Assembly (NCBI GenBank): GCA_024734555.1
Contig: JANPWX010000201.1
Coordinates: 186,001 to 250,000 of the forward strand
DNA length: 64,000 nt
DNA from: Trochalopteron elliotii
Lineage: Eukaryota; Chordata; Aves; Passeriformes; Leiothrichidae
Reading direction: 5' to 3'
This document shows, piece after piece, positions 38,766-51,116 of the stretch. A program made the translations under genes and the position numbers. How positions within the stretch are numbered: the first letter of the stretch is position 1; every line of letters starts with the position of its first letter. The notes below the pieces were generated by a model. It ran no database searches, had not been told where the DNA came from, and saw only the letters and a program-made list of their open reading frames with translations.

Positions 38766-41258
38766 TTATTTTCTGAGGGGAAAATGGAGATTATGCTAAA
38801 TTCACAGTCATTCTGTCTTTGAAAATTATTTTAACAAAAGAATTCACTTAGCAGTGCACCAGTAAATTTATTCTGGAAAGAAAGTGCTCTTCTGATCAGG
38901 AAAAGTTAAGGGAGTTAATCTGAATTACAATAGCATATTTGAAAAGTTGAAGTTTTGATCTAATCTGGAATGATTGTTCCTACCTTTTACTTTTGCATGA
39001 AGATGAATTTTGATCTTCTTTCAGAAGTTTTCCTGACAAGTCTGAGAGACATGAAACTTTTCTCTGGCACTTAAAAAAAAATTACCTGGTAATGGAATAA
39101 TAGACCAGTTTTTTTTTCTTCCTAATCCCACGAGTAACTTCTCTAGGTCAGCTTCTGCAACTGTGCTTATGGTGAGAACTAGTCAGTTAATACACTGATC
39201 TCATTCCAAAATACTATGGAAGGAAAATTGACTTATTTCTAGCAACTTAAATCCAGAGTAATATTTTTTTTGCCTTAATTGCTATTACATAAAATTTACT
39301 CAATTTGAATTTCAGAATAGTTTGGCTTATTTCTACTTCAGTCAAAGGAAGATATTTTAATACTGTAGCTTTAGGCAAGTGCAGTCACTATAATACCTGC
39401 AAACCCCTTCACAGAAGTTTAAATGCTGCATGTCGGTTTCCTGGAAGGAAAGATTATTGCTTTGAGTATGGTAGTATAATGAACCAATTCCCAAGAGAAT
39501 ATCTGTGTGAAAAATCACACTGAATATTACTCTCCTATTACCTTATCTAGATACATGAAGAAGGAACAGCTTCTTAGAACAGTTCTTTTCTTCCTGCTGG
39601 TAACTTTGCTAACCAATGTAAGTGAAGCTTTTAATTTTGAGAAGGGACCAGGAATGTTAGAGTTCTGGTTTACAGTGAGCTCCTGGGCATTGCTGTGCCA
39701 CTGCTGTGCCCAGATCCTGCCCTGGCAGAGTCACCTGCAGAGTGGTCAGTCTTTGATTCTGGCTCTGACAGTGCCAGAGGTGTTGGGAATGGGAATATCC
39801 ATTCACTAAGGACAGGAGCTGGTGCTGGGCTGGGAACCTGTGGATAAGAAATTCCATCTCCTCTCACAGATCTGAGTGCACTCCATCCTCAAGTGCACTT
39901 GGAAGGTTTTCTGCTCTTATGCTCTGTTCCGATCTGAACTTTTTTCAAAAGGAATAATATGTTTGTGGTGCATGGAAAGGCCAATAAAAGCATCATTGGG
40001 AAATTTATTAATGCTGCTGCAGAACTGTTCAGCAGGGATGATAGCTTGTACTGGTGAGGAGTGTTCTGAGAGGAGAAAAATGTGGAGTACATTTAGATTG
40101 ATACGCGGGTGGAGGGAGGCACATATCAGAAACATAAAGTATGGACTTGGTCCTCTTATCCATCACAAGTATTTAATCTAGGGAACGTTGCTGCTCACTC
40201 TACTTACTTGGTAAGTGAAATCCAGAGAAGAAAAAGAAGAATCTAATATGTTTTTCTGACAAGGGTAATGTTAAATCATGAACAATTTGGGATGTTTCTG
40301 TAAACTTTTGTGATATGTTGCATTCCTTTGTTTTCCTTCAATTTTGGTCAGCTTGTTCTGAACAAAAGCTGTTAGCTAAACAAAAATACATTATTATTGC
40401 ACTTACTGATGTACTGTCTAAAGCAAAGCTATATTTTAGTCTCTCCTTCCGCTGGGAGAAAAGAAAGCAAGAGAAAACAGCTGAATACATAGATAAAAGC
40501 AAGGAAGGTAAAACAGAAGTAGCATTTGTATCCTTATATTCAAAGGTATTTTCAATTGCGTATAATTTTAGTTGCATCTAATTTTTTTTTTATATATATT
40601 GTAACTTGTTTGCTCAGTTATGATTTGGTTTGTGTTTTTTCAGGCCAAGGTTATTGTGTTTAATGGGATTCCCATTAGAAAATAAAGAATTTTTTTTTTT
40701 TAGTTTGCATATGGAAAAGACATAATCAGATCACAGAGATATCAGTGGTTACTCCTGTAATGAGAATCATGCAGGACACACTTACTTCACATTAGACTTA
40801 ACATACGTGTCTTTTACACATCTCAGGTTTTGCTAAATCAGTTATAAAGTATATCAGAAGATACTGTGAATTTTCAAAGGCTATATTTAGGAAAAAGAGG
40901 TCATGGTGGGGGAGAAAGAGGAGCAAGGTGACACTGGAAAACAAATTTACATTTGTTGGAATGTTAAGTCTGTAGTGCTTGGAGCAATTTCTGCCCTTTT
41001 TCAGCTTGTGCAGTCAGACTGAGCTATTTGTGCATAGCTCGAGGCTGCTTTTTTTAATGAAAGTACAAATAAACCCTCATCTACAGTTTTTATCTTCATC
41101 AACAGTCTAGAAGCTCTCATTTCATAGTGCTCACAGTGAATAGTGTTGAACACTAGGAGGTCTGCACTGGAAACAGCCCTGAAAAGACATCATCTAAGAA
41201 TGCATCAAGGCTGTGGAATGGTCTTGCAAGGAAAAGCCTTCACAATTTATGAATACTC

Positions 41259-41788
41259 TGTTGTGGTTTGCAGCTGGCAGCCAAGCCCCACATCCCATTC
41301 CAGATGTGGAGAAGAGAATCAGGAGGGTAAAATCGGGACAGCTCATGGGTTGAGAAAAGAATAGTTTAGTAATTGAAATGTTAAAACAAAACAACAACAA
41401 ATTATAATAGAAGAGAAGATAACAAAGAGAAATAAACCCCAAGAAGACAAGTGATGCATGTGTAAAGAACTGCACACTCCCCACTGCCTGATGTCCAGCC
41501 AGTCCCTGAGCAGTGGACCCCAGGCAGCCTTCCCCCTCTGTGCTGCTGAGCAGGATGCCATATGTTCTGGGACATCCCTTGGGTCACCTGGGGTCAGCTG
41601 TCCCTGCTGTGTCCCCTCCCAGCCCCTCACTGATGGGGTGAGCAACACAAAAGGCCTTGGGTCCTTGTAGGCACTGCTCAGCAGTAAGGAAGTATCTTGG
41701 TGTTGTCAACACTGTTTGCAGCACAAATCCAAAACACATAGCAGCTACTGTGAGGAAAAATAACTCTACCCCAGCCAAAAGCAGTGCA
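41259..41788 (-). mobile_element. Decayed solo LTR of an avian endogenous retrovirus
   Basis: About 530 bases match, by recognition, a long terminal repeat that is abundant in bird genomes. On the plus strand it begins TGTTGTGGTTTGCAGCTGGC and runs through a stretch describable as TCATGGGTTGAGA then TAGTTTAGTAATTGAAA. Next come an A-rich block with AACAACAACAA, then AAGACAAGTGATGCA, then GGTCAGCTGTCC followed by TGTGTCCCCTCCCAGC. It ends near CCCCAGCCAAAAGCAGTGCA. In copies I remember, the TATA box reads on the other strand, so this LTR is assigned to the minus strand. The TATA position has been replaced by CTCTGTGCTGCTGAG here. No gag, pol or env sequence flanks it and I see no clear target-site duplication. 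It is a non-functional relic, probably a solo LTR. ERVL-like assignment is likely but not certain. Confidence 0.82.
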
Positions 41789-44017
41789 AACATAAACAAC
41801 TCTGTGTATGGATCTGTAAATTGCAGTTTGGGTTTGGAGGGAAGAGTCTGCCTTGTTTATGGAAAGAGTGTTGGAAGTGTAGTGTAGTACAGTCAGATCA
41901 CCACACTCAATCACTGAAATCTAAGATAACTGTTCAGTAAATATCTTATTTAGAAGATCCTGTGGAAGCTCTGGACACTCCACAGAAAGCACTGAGTGTT
42001 TCGAGGTGCTGAGTTATCAGCATAGTTTGGGTTCCACATAGACTGGAGTCTTGGATGCCTGTTACCACTGCCTCACTATTAGAACAAGTAATAGCTACAT
42101 TGGGAATATTTTTGATTTTTTTCTCCTCAGTTAAGTGGTTATGAGCAATCATAAGCACTGTTTAATTATATATCCTACATATATTTTATTCTTGGTCAAT
42201 TAATGTGTGATTAAAGTGTGGTTTTGGAAAATTGCAGGCATGACTCTCAGAAGAATTTGAATTTGTTACCATTGTAAAACCTTTGTCTCTAATAAATTTC
42301 AGAAGTTGAAGAACTAAAAGGAATTCAGAAAAGAAGATCCCACTCAGGCATCACAATCTGACACCCAAAATTGAAATAAAGAACTTTTGTATCTGATTCT
42401 TACTGCATTGCATCTGAAAAACTTCACTTTTCTGAAGGACTTGTGTTTATCACATGAAAATGATCTTTAGCATCTACAAGCAAAGATGTCATCTCTAATT
42501 ATTACTTATCACTTTCTAGACAAGCAATTCATGTAATCCAACATTCATTGGGAAAATCAGCACTTCAAAGATGTTGATCTTTTTGGTTCTTGTTTGGTTC
42601 AATCAGATTTTTGTCACAAGTGCTTGTGAAAGAGCTTGTTTATAATCAGTGCTCTAGATCCCAGATCCTGTTATATCAGTATCAAATTATGCTATATTTT
42701 ATTATTATAGCCACTTGTCCAGTGCCTAATCATAATTTTCATTGTAAAAAAGAAATTCTGGAATAATCTTTGCCAGCTAATTTTTTTTCCTTTGTGTCTT
42801 CTGATATTTACTCTTCTTGGTTTGAAATTTTATAGCTGCAAATGGAAATATTTTAAAGTGAGCTGTCTTTTTTCCTCTCCTTTTCCATGTGTGTATGTGT
42901 GTAGTGTCATTCCTACAAAGCATCTTAGAAAGAAGAAAGGGCAAAGGACAGACTACTGATGGTACTACCAATAAAACTTCTAAAGTAACATAATTTCTGA
43001 AATAATAGTTAAGAAATAACTGGCTAAGTATCCCTTCAACACTTTTCCCTTTCTTGAAAAGGTGACAGTTCTTAGAGGAGAGACATCCCCATGACTAATT
43101 GTCAGGGTTAGCAGCCTTTTGCCTTTCTGGGGATGAAGAAAGAGGTAATTTCTGAAATAGGCAGTTTGTTCTCTTATCTTTTGAAAGCTTCTCTATGATC
43201 TTCTCTATCACTATAGTTACTCCCTGTTTATCAACAGTGAAAACACTTTCTTGTTCAATATTCTGAAAGGTAGGTGGAAGAGAGAAGAGAGAAAATTGGT
43301 TTTGCATTCCACAAATTCCAGTAAATTATCATTTGCAATTTCAGGTGGATTTCCTGCTCTCTTAGTTTATTGTTCTTTATTTATTAGTGGAAAGAGGGAA
43401 TATTACACTGCTCTTTCCTAGTTTAGCTAACTGAAATCCAGCTTTCTGATAAGTCTCAGTCAGGCCACTACATTGTACAGCTTCATAGATCAATGTCTTT
43501 AGTGATTTATATCTTTCCATTGATCCTGGAGAGCTTGCCATTCCTGGGCTGCAGGGACTGTTTCCATCCCTTGTTTTCTATTGGCCACAGGGCCCGTGGT
43601 GTTTCATCAAAGGGTTCATCATCAGTGGACTGCTTGTTTGATTTATGGAGCAAACTGAATACATAGAAATAATGGTCAGGGCAGGATGTCATTTACGATT
43701 TGCAAAATACTGTTGGTTTCAGAGGAGCAGTGACAGTTTAAACCAGCCTGAGAAGCTTACACAATGTGGGACTCGATTGTAAGTTTCTCATTAATTTCTG
43801 TGGGAATGGGTCTACACTGAGCAGCATAATCCTAGTTTCAGTAAGATTTGAATTTTTAATATTTTTATCGTCTCTTTGTTGACACAGAGCATTAGAGAAG
43901 TAGATGAGCCTTTACTGCAGAATTCTCATCAGGCTGCTGTGTTTGCATCCTCTCATGGTACAGGCATGTCTCTTAAACTCATTGGTCTGGGGAGATCCAG
44001 AGCAGAATTACTGGGGG

Positions 44018-44059
44018 TTTTTTTCCTTTTTTTTTTTTTTTCTTTTTTTAAAAAAAAAA
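44018..44059. repeat. T-rich then A-rich homopolymer block
   Basis: A nearly pure T stretch broken only by CC near 44025-44026 and a C at 44042 leads directly into ten A. The T and A arms can pair as a hairpin. No recognisable retroposon adjoins it. Confidence 0.85.
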
Positions 44060-46762
44060 TTTAATAGCTGTTTTACTTCCAGAACACCATTTCCATCGTT
44101 ACCTTTTCCCAGAAATTAAACTTCACTGGTCAGCAGGACAGCACTTACTCTGCCTTTGCTGGACTTTGGACCTGGGGAGGATTTTGTTACTCAGTTTGAA
44201 CACAGGCTGCCTGTGACTGTGCAGTATGGGAGAGGCGTAAGCAGAGACTGCTCAGGAGTGGCAAAAGATGCTCTTTATTTGAGATAATGCAAGAAGTGTA
44301 GGACTCCAGGGAAAAAAGGAATAAGCTGCTTTACCCCATTGTTTGCTGCCTTCAGCATGCTCACTGCAGAGCCCTCTGTAGGATTTGACCAACATCCCAC
44401 AGGAGATGCATGTTTCCTCTGGCAGATCTCTACCCCTTCCTTCCTCCCCCAGCACTCAGCTGCTTTGATATTAACAGATTTTGCACACTCAAGAGGTTTC
44501 TGTCATTCCAAAAGCCTTTGTTGTCCTCCCTCTTCAGGGACTTGACTTTTAGCACAAAGGGTGCTTTACAAATACCTGTTTGCTTTCTGGGGTGTGGGTT
44601 TTCCACTCCACCCTCACTGGACATCACCCAGGTGGTACTGGTGAATGTGAAGGGGCAGTGCCCTCAGCACATGGCATGTCTAAGCACAATTTCTAAGGTT
44701 AGAAGAGTTGTCCTCTGTTCTGCACCTTTTCCATGGCTGAAATGCTGAAACTCATTCATTATTGCTCAGTAGTAAACTACTCTTGGAACTATGTGGGCTG
44801 TACTTCAGCACCAGGCAGGAAGTGTCATGAGGTATTCAAGTGCATGTCAGAGTAAAACAGAATGTGTGTTCCTGATTATGCCACTAGTGTGCAAGATTCA
44901 TCTAATATTGTAATTAGAAGATGAACAGGTTACTCTTTATGTGGCTGGGATTTACTCTGTGAGAAGCTGCATTAGTCCACTTTCTGTAATGAAATGTCAT
45001 AACCTGTGCTTTTTTCTGCCTGTCCTTTGAAACTGCTGCCCTGACTTTGTGCAGGAAAGGTGACCCTGTGCATGTTTATGTTTTCTTTTATTGTTTGCCT
45101 CATCCCATTCATGTCACATTCCCTCCTAAAAATAATAGTTTGTGTTTGAATTGCATCAGAGATACACCTTTGTCATTTCTTTCCCCTGAGTTCATTGAAG
45201 TGTTTTATCTCAATGCACTCCTTAGGGCAACTTGAAACAAAAAATGGTTTAATGGCTCTTTTACAGATACTTGATTGTTTCATCAGTGAGTAGCAAGCAC
45301 GAAAAAACAAAGCCCAAATACTATATTTATGGTTCCTTTGTGATCAGGATAGCAGTAATGTTGGAAACCTGATGGAATGGTTCTTTGATATTTATGTTTT
45401 GGGGCTCAAAATTAGTTCTTTGCTTCATGGTTTGTGTAAAGGTGTTCAGTAATTAGGCCCATATCATATAAAACTAATTCTTGATTAAAGTTTTAAGATA
45501 GTAATAGGTAATTTCTAAGGTAGTTAATATTTTAAAAAGACATTGTTGTGAATGTGATCCAGACTGCTGATTTTTAATTCAGTTACCTATATGGGGTTTA
45601 GTTAAGATAATGCCTTGCTATTAACTCTCAAACAGATGTATTTGCACAGTTATTCAAGCTGGATCAGTTCTTCATGAAAATGCACATTTTTGTGCTTAGA
45701 CAGAGTGCATGTGGTGTAGTAGTTATGGGGAAAACATCTCAGTTATAGGATAACTCAAAGATCATGAATGTCTGAGCTTTTGTGCATAATTATCTGAAAG
45801 GCACACACAAAGAGGACTAGATGCTCACTGAAGGAATTCTCTAGAATTGTTCTTACACATAGTATTTAATGTTGATTTACCTCACATTTTCTATTCTCAA
45901 TCTGCTCATGAGTTGTCAGACTGCATCTGCTCATGCAATTACAGAAGGTGGTTTGCAAGGTAGAGCCTGTCCCTCCTGTGTTGTGCTCCGATGATGGTTC
46001 ACTCTCGACATCTGTGGACTGCTCTTTTTTCCCCCTGTGCTTGCCTTGTCATTTTGGGCAGTGTTCTACATCTCATGCTTGTAGTCTTGGTGTTTCCTTT
46101 TTCTGTCTCACTCTCTCTGTGGACAGAGAGCTTGGACAGGTAATTATTGGAGTTAGCAGGATTCACTGTTCAAACCTATAATTTCCACAGACCTCTGGTA
46201 AATCTCAGCAGCCGCCGTCCACTCAGCAGCTGCAGCTGATAACAGCTCAGGCTGACTGACTAGAAGTAGACTGGGGCACTTCTGAAAATTTTGTTGTCAA
46301 TATTCTTCTGGTAGCAGCTTGATTCTCAGCCCATTATTTAATAATTCCAATATTAGCTCAAGATGAATAAAGGTGAAATACATTAGGCATAAACATATGT
46401 TAGCTTTTCCTCAATAAACTGCTTTATCTCTCAGTGGCAAAATGCTACCATTGAAAGCTGGTATGTTCAATGTTCATTGCAATTTCTAAAGAAGAAAATG
46501 GAAGTTATTAAAGACATGATGAGTTCTACTTTTCAAAAATCTTAAGTAGAGGTAGCAGTTAAGTTGTGCATACACTTGTAGAATTGGCATAGCATGTGTC
46601 ACAGGCCCTTCATGATTCCACTTATTTAGTACTTTAATCATGTCACTAGCAACTTCCTCTGTCTTTTTTTTTTCATTCATATACAAGAGAGAAATGGAGA
46701 TATTTGCATAGTTAACTTCATTTGCACCTGTGAGTAATGACATTTTAAAAAAATCATTTCAG

Positions 46763-46912
46763 GAAAAGCTGTCAGAAGACAGTAGGAGATGTAAAGAAGG
46801 CATGGAAAAAATTCGCACGCTGGCAGATGAAGATTCAAGAAGTGAGAGCAGCAGCACTGAGGAGGAAAAGGAAAAAACAAAATTGCTCTTGGAGCGTTTG
46901 AAAGCTCTGGAG
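46763..46912 (+). CDS. NCKAP5: NCKAP5 internal coding exon (acidic linker and second coiled coil, 150 bp)
   Basis: The exon follows TTTCAG (AG at 46761-46762) and is followed by a strong donor, GTAAGA, at 46913. It is exactly 50 codons, in phase 0 at both ends, with no stop. It begins EKLSEDSRRCKEGMEK and includes an acidic serine-rich stretch, DEDSRSESSSTEEEKEK at residues 23-39. It ends KTKLLLERLKALE, a leucine-spaced heptad segment that starts the next coiled coil. I recognise the last 28 residues as nearly the same as human NCKAP5. The middle (CKEGMEKIRTLA, residues 10-21) is the diverged part. It joins in frame to the exon ending VYQ at 32902. The paralogue NCKAP5L is the main alternative. 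I favour NCKAP5 from the sequence match and the large introns. Confidence 0.9.
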
Positions 46913-49900
46913 GTAAGAAGCACAACAGTTTCTCACATAAAAGACCACCCTTCCCTCTGCCTCATTCATTTATTGGCACTCAATCACCCTGTAGTATTAA
47001 TCTAATCTTTCACAGTTCACCTGATTTCATGTTATGGGGTATTTTTTTTTTACAATTCATTTACCAAGGATGAGCAAGAAGCTTAAAACCATTAAAAGGA
47101 TCCCTCTCTAATGCTGAGCATCACATATCTTTAAAAGGAACTTAATACATTATTTTAATTCCTTTGAGACCGTTTAATAAGAAAAATTGGTTTTACTCGT
47201 TTTGTTTCAATTATTAATATTGCAAGACTAATATAGGTGGTTTAACAACTGTCATAAAACTAGTTTTGCTCCGGTGTAGTTTATTGCTCAGTTTTTAATT
47301 GCTGGACTGCTTGCCTGGGAGAGCTCAGGCTTTTTTACTGCTGGGCTGTGGAAAATCTATTTCCTTGTAGACCTCATGGAGAATTGCACACTCTACATTT
47401 TGAGTGCATTTCTGGAAAATTAGGATCTGCAAAATAGTGCACCTTGTGGTAGCTTCTAACTAGAGGAAAAGTTTCCAAGTTTTCTAAGGCAGCCGTGGAC
47501 AAGCTGCAGGTAAAACTTTAACCACAGTATACATGAACTTATTTTGTGCTCCTTGATAGAAGCGTGGGCTTCAAATGTCTATGAAAATATAAGACTGCGT
47601 ATTTTAATCTAATTTTTAACTACTACAAAGTCATATTTTTCACCTTTCTAGTGTTTCCTCCCTTCTCTTCTGTTCAAGCATCTCTGTAGCATTATAGGTA
47701 TGGGTAAATGAATGCCTTAGAGTGACCTAAGTGGCATTTTGCCTGGGTAAGGGGTTGGTAGACAATATCATTGGCCCTATACATTTTTGTTTGTGTGAAT
47801 GTCCTTTTGCATGATAATTTTTGGGTTGAGTTGTACTCTGATAGATTAAATCTCTGGGTTTGTATTCTTGAGGACTTCGTTAAAAGCAAAATTTGAACAG
47901 TTATAATCAATCCTGGTTGGATCTAAATACAGGATCTGAAATCTCAAAGATGTAGGCAGTCTCTGCAATTTTACTTTAAAGGCTTAGACTGTTTGTAAAA
48001 TAAACACATTTAATATTAAATAACTCTAATTTTGCCCTGGGGAGAAAAAAAACATGCTACTAAGTTTTTAAGACAGTAACACTTTTAAAAAATGTACAGT
48101 TTAATATAGTCTTGCTTTATCTGTTGATGGAGAATGATTGTAGGTTTCTTGTGGTCTTTTACTTCCAAAAGGTGCATGATTTCTGTTTGCTTTGTCTCAT
48201 TCTTAATCAGTCTGCATGACATTTGCAGTTCTTTATGTCCTCAGTTGGGAGGAAGGTGTTCAATAATGTCACAGCCTTTATCAGCTGTGGCAAATTGCCC
48301 AGATATAAAATGCAGCACTAAGGACAGGCAGGACCTGGCTCAGGAAGGGCAGTGGAGACTCTCCTCACTGTTGTTGGTGTTCTGCAGTGGCTGGTTCAAA
48401 ACCACATGTTAGAGAATGCCAATACTTCAGGGATTAATCTACATAAGTAGTGTAAGGAGCTATCAAAATAGGAAGATGTACTCCAGGGCCAACATTAATT
48501 GTGATCCAGTATAATCAAAACAAAGTCTTGTTAACTGTGTTGTTTAATGTTATGTATTTTTGCTGTATTTTTCTCTTGAAGAATATGAATTGTAGTGTCA
48601 AAGACTGTATGGTTTATTAATTAAGAGACTTTTTTTAAAGTTACATGCAGTTAGCTGTTCTAATTCTTTACTATTTTCAGACTAATTATTCTAAATATTT
48701 TATTAGTCTATCTAGAAAGGAACAAGAAATTACTGTTTGTTAGTTTTTGTGCTGTGGGTGTCAGGATCTTTAATCTTACTTTACATGATTAGATGTTACT
48801 GAATAAATGAAATCAGAAAGGCTAATAAAGTGCTTACTAGAGTTGGTTCTCCATCTGTGCCCTCTACAATCTGAGCACTGCCTATAAACAGAAGCTGTTA
48901 AAAGTAATAGTCAGAGTGTGTGACCTAATCCATTAATGCCTATTAATATAATTCCATTAATATCATCAGTGGTAAAAAAGCTTTTGATATCTCTTCCTAT
49001 TAACTCAACTGTAGCACATGACAAGTTGGTGTGTTAGGGCATTGTGGAATTATTTCATCCTCTTCCTCCTCAGCTGTGTTCACTGGCCTGTTGCTTGGGT
49101 GAGCTTCTCTTAAAGTCTCTGCAAAGGCACATACGTTGTAAATTTATATATCTGACTGTGCACATCTAAGGAACAGCCTGCACAAGTGGTGTGAAGTTTT
49201 TATTCTATAAAAAGTTAGTTCCAGCCGGTGATTTTTGCTCTGGTTAATACCTTCTTTTGGCTGCTCACATAAAAAGTTGGGTAAATCTGAGCTAATTTTC
49301 CAGTGAATGAAGTACCAAAAGAGAAAGGCTTTCCAGCAGCTCAGGGATAAATGGGTTGCTCCTCCAGATTAGTGTACAATATAACAGATTATTTAGTTTC
49401 TTTTGTTTGGAATGTCTGTATGGGAAAATAATTTCTTTTCCATATGTAGAACAGGTTGTTTCTGCCCTTCCTGGACTACTGACATTGTAGATGTGAGGTA
49501 TTTGGTGGTTTTCTTCAGGAGTTTCTGTGAATGGGAAAAAACCTGTAGTCATCCTGGTCAGTTGGATCTGGAGCAGGAAATCTAAGAATGAGAGAAGGGG
49601 CAAGGCTTCATTTTCATAGAAAACTTTCTTTAAATACCTTCTGTATCATGGGAGTTGTATTTAAAATTTCTTTTTTTGCTCTCAATTGTATTGCCAAATA
49701 AATTTCAGCATTACCTTTTATGTTTTATTAACTACTGTTTATCCCAGAAATTTTCTCACTGAACAATACAAATCACTATAATAAAGTATCTTGGTAGTCA
49801 GCCCAAGTGAAAACTATCATATACTTTGATAAGAGATCTCTGCACATATTCTCCCATTGCTCCTTTTGCTTATAATTTTTTTACGTCCTTTTTCGTTTAC

Positions 49901-50284
49901 AGCAAATTCTATTTCCACTCTACTGACTGATAAATACCATACGTTTCTAATCAAATGAAACAGATGACAAATAAAAAACGGTTCACACCATCTTGTGTCC
50001 CATTTTACACGGTTGAAATTAACTGTGATTTCCTGGATATCAAAATTTCTTTGTGCCTTCAGCATTTTTAGTTGGCTGCTCTTGAAATGCCACTTAATTT
50101 ACTTCAGTAGTTATGATCAAATGCCTTCTAACTCTTGAAAAGAAAAAAAACATTCTCTGGTATCTTCAGTGTGTAGTTGGAGTGCTGCAAAAAATGAAAT
50201 ATTAATGAAATATGGTGAATAACATATGAACTCCGTGGTGGAATTTCCTTTTTTTAATTCTGCTTTCATCACCAGAAGAATTGC

Positions 50285-50302
50285 TTTTTTTTTTTTTTTT
50301 TT
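50285..50302. repeat. T18 homopolymer
   Basis: An uninterrupted run of 18 T on the plus strand, followed by AATTTGTAG. It could be the reverse complement of an old poly(A) tail, but no retroposed body is recognisable to its left or right. Confidence 0.9.
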
Positions 50303-51067
50303 AATTTGTAGCCAGAAATACACAAAAAGTATAATTTATTCTGGACATGCATCGACCCCCATACAGCAATTCCAGATTTGTTTCACCGTTTTCACAATTA
50401 CGGTAAAACAATAATGTTACATTTCCAAAGTCATATACATACAAGTTGGAGATTTTTCTCAAAGCCTTAATTTGCTCTCCTGGGTATGTTAGGTGTTACA
50501 TAGATTTTCATTTCAAGATTGTCTACTATTTCTTTTTTCCAGCAAGAACAGTTTACACATTTACAGTCCACAGAGGGAAGCTTTAAGAATATCTATATTA
50601 GACAAACAGTGTCTGTGAAGGCCTTAAGAGTGTCCCAAAGCTTTGTTATCCAGTATGGAGCTGTGGGTTGTCTGCCCCAATTTAGCCTCAAACGACTGAA
50701 ATACAAGCACCAAGCACCTGCATAATTGCAAGTGATTTAAACTGATATACAGCATTAATGTCAGTCTTAATCTAAACATGTCTGTAAAAGCTATAGTTAC
50801 TTTGATTTTAAAAATTTAATCAATGATAAATACTGTGTCAGCTTTGAAGGCTTATTAAGTCTGTCATTTGCACAGACATTTTTGCAGGGAGGGTAATTCA
50901 GTATGAATTAACCATGGCCGACTCCATGAAATGTTCCAGCTCTTTTGGATGTCCTTCTTTGCAACTGCAGTAGGGCAACTTGCTTAGCAGGTATTTGCTT
51001 TGGCTGCTCATGAAGGGACTGGGACAGTGCACAGCTAACACCCTGGCAAAACCACAGTGTTTGCATC

Positions 51068-51116
51068 AAAATAAAATAAAATAAAATAAAATAAAATAAA
51101 ATAAAATAAAAATAAA
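51068..51116. repeat. (AAAAT)n pentanucleotide microsatellite
   Basis: Eight perfect AAAAT units from 51068 to 51107, then one AAAAAT unit and a partial one. The perfect core suggests a length-variable locus. Confidence 0.97.

Larger units (their letters stand above)
32903..46762 (+). other. NCKAP5: NCKAP5 intron, about 13.9 kb
   Basis: This intron runs from the GT donor at 32903 to the AG acceptor at 46761-46762. It is phase 0, because both flanking exons meet at a codon boundary. The donor (GTATTA) departs from consensus at +4 and +5. The acceptor has an unusually poor pyrimidine tract because a run of A precedes TCATTTCAG. Inside are a 36-bp tandem duplication, a shorter duplication, the CR1 fragment, the retroviral LTR and a T/A homopolymer block. 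The rest looks like unique AT-rich intron, and I recognise no gene in either strand. Confidence 0.85.

Noticed and set aside
41584..41914. Overlapping short frames on both strands
   Set aside because: They lie within or beside the LTR relic and do not resemble any retroviral protein.
44220..44680. Possible second LTR or retroelement fragment
   Set aside because: A few phrases such as CTCTTTATTTGAG looked LTR-like, but no terminal TG...CA pair or known internal landmarks could be found.
46730..47005. Single 91-residue gene running from ATG at 46730 to the stop at 47003-47005
   Set aside because: Only the 46763-46912 part is coding. The rest is intron read through the acceptor and the strong GTAAGA donor.
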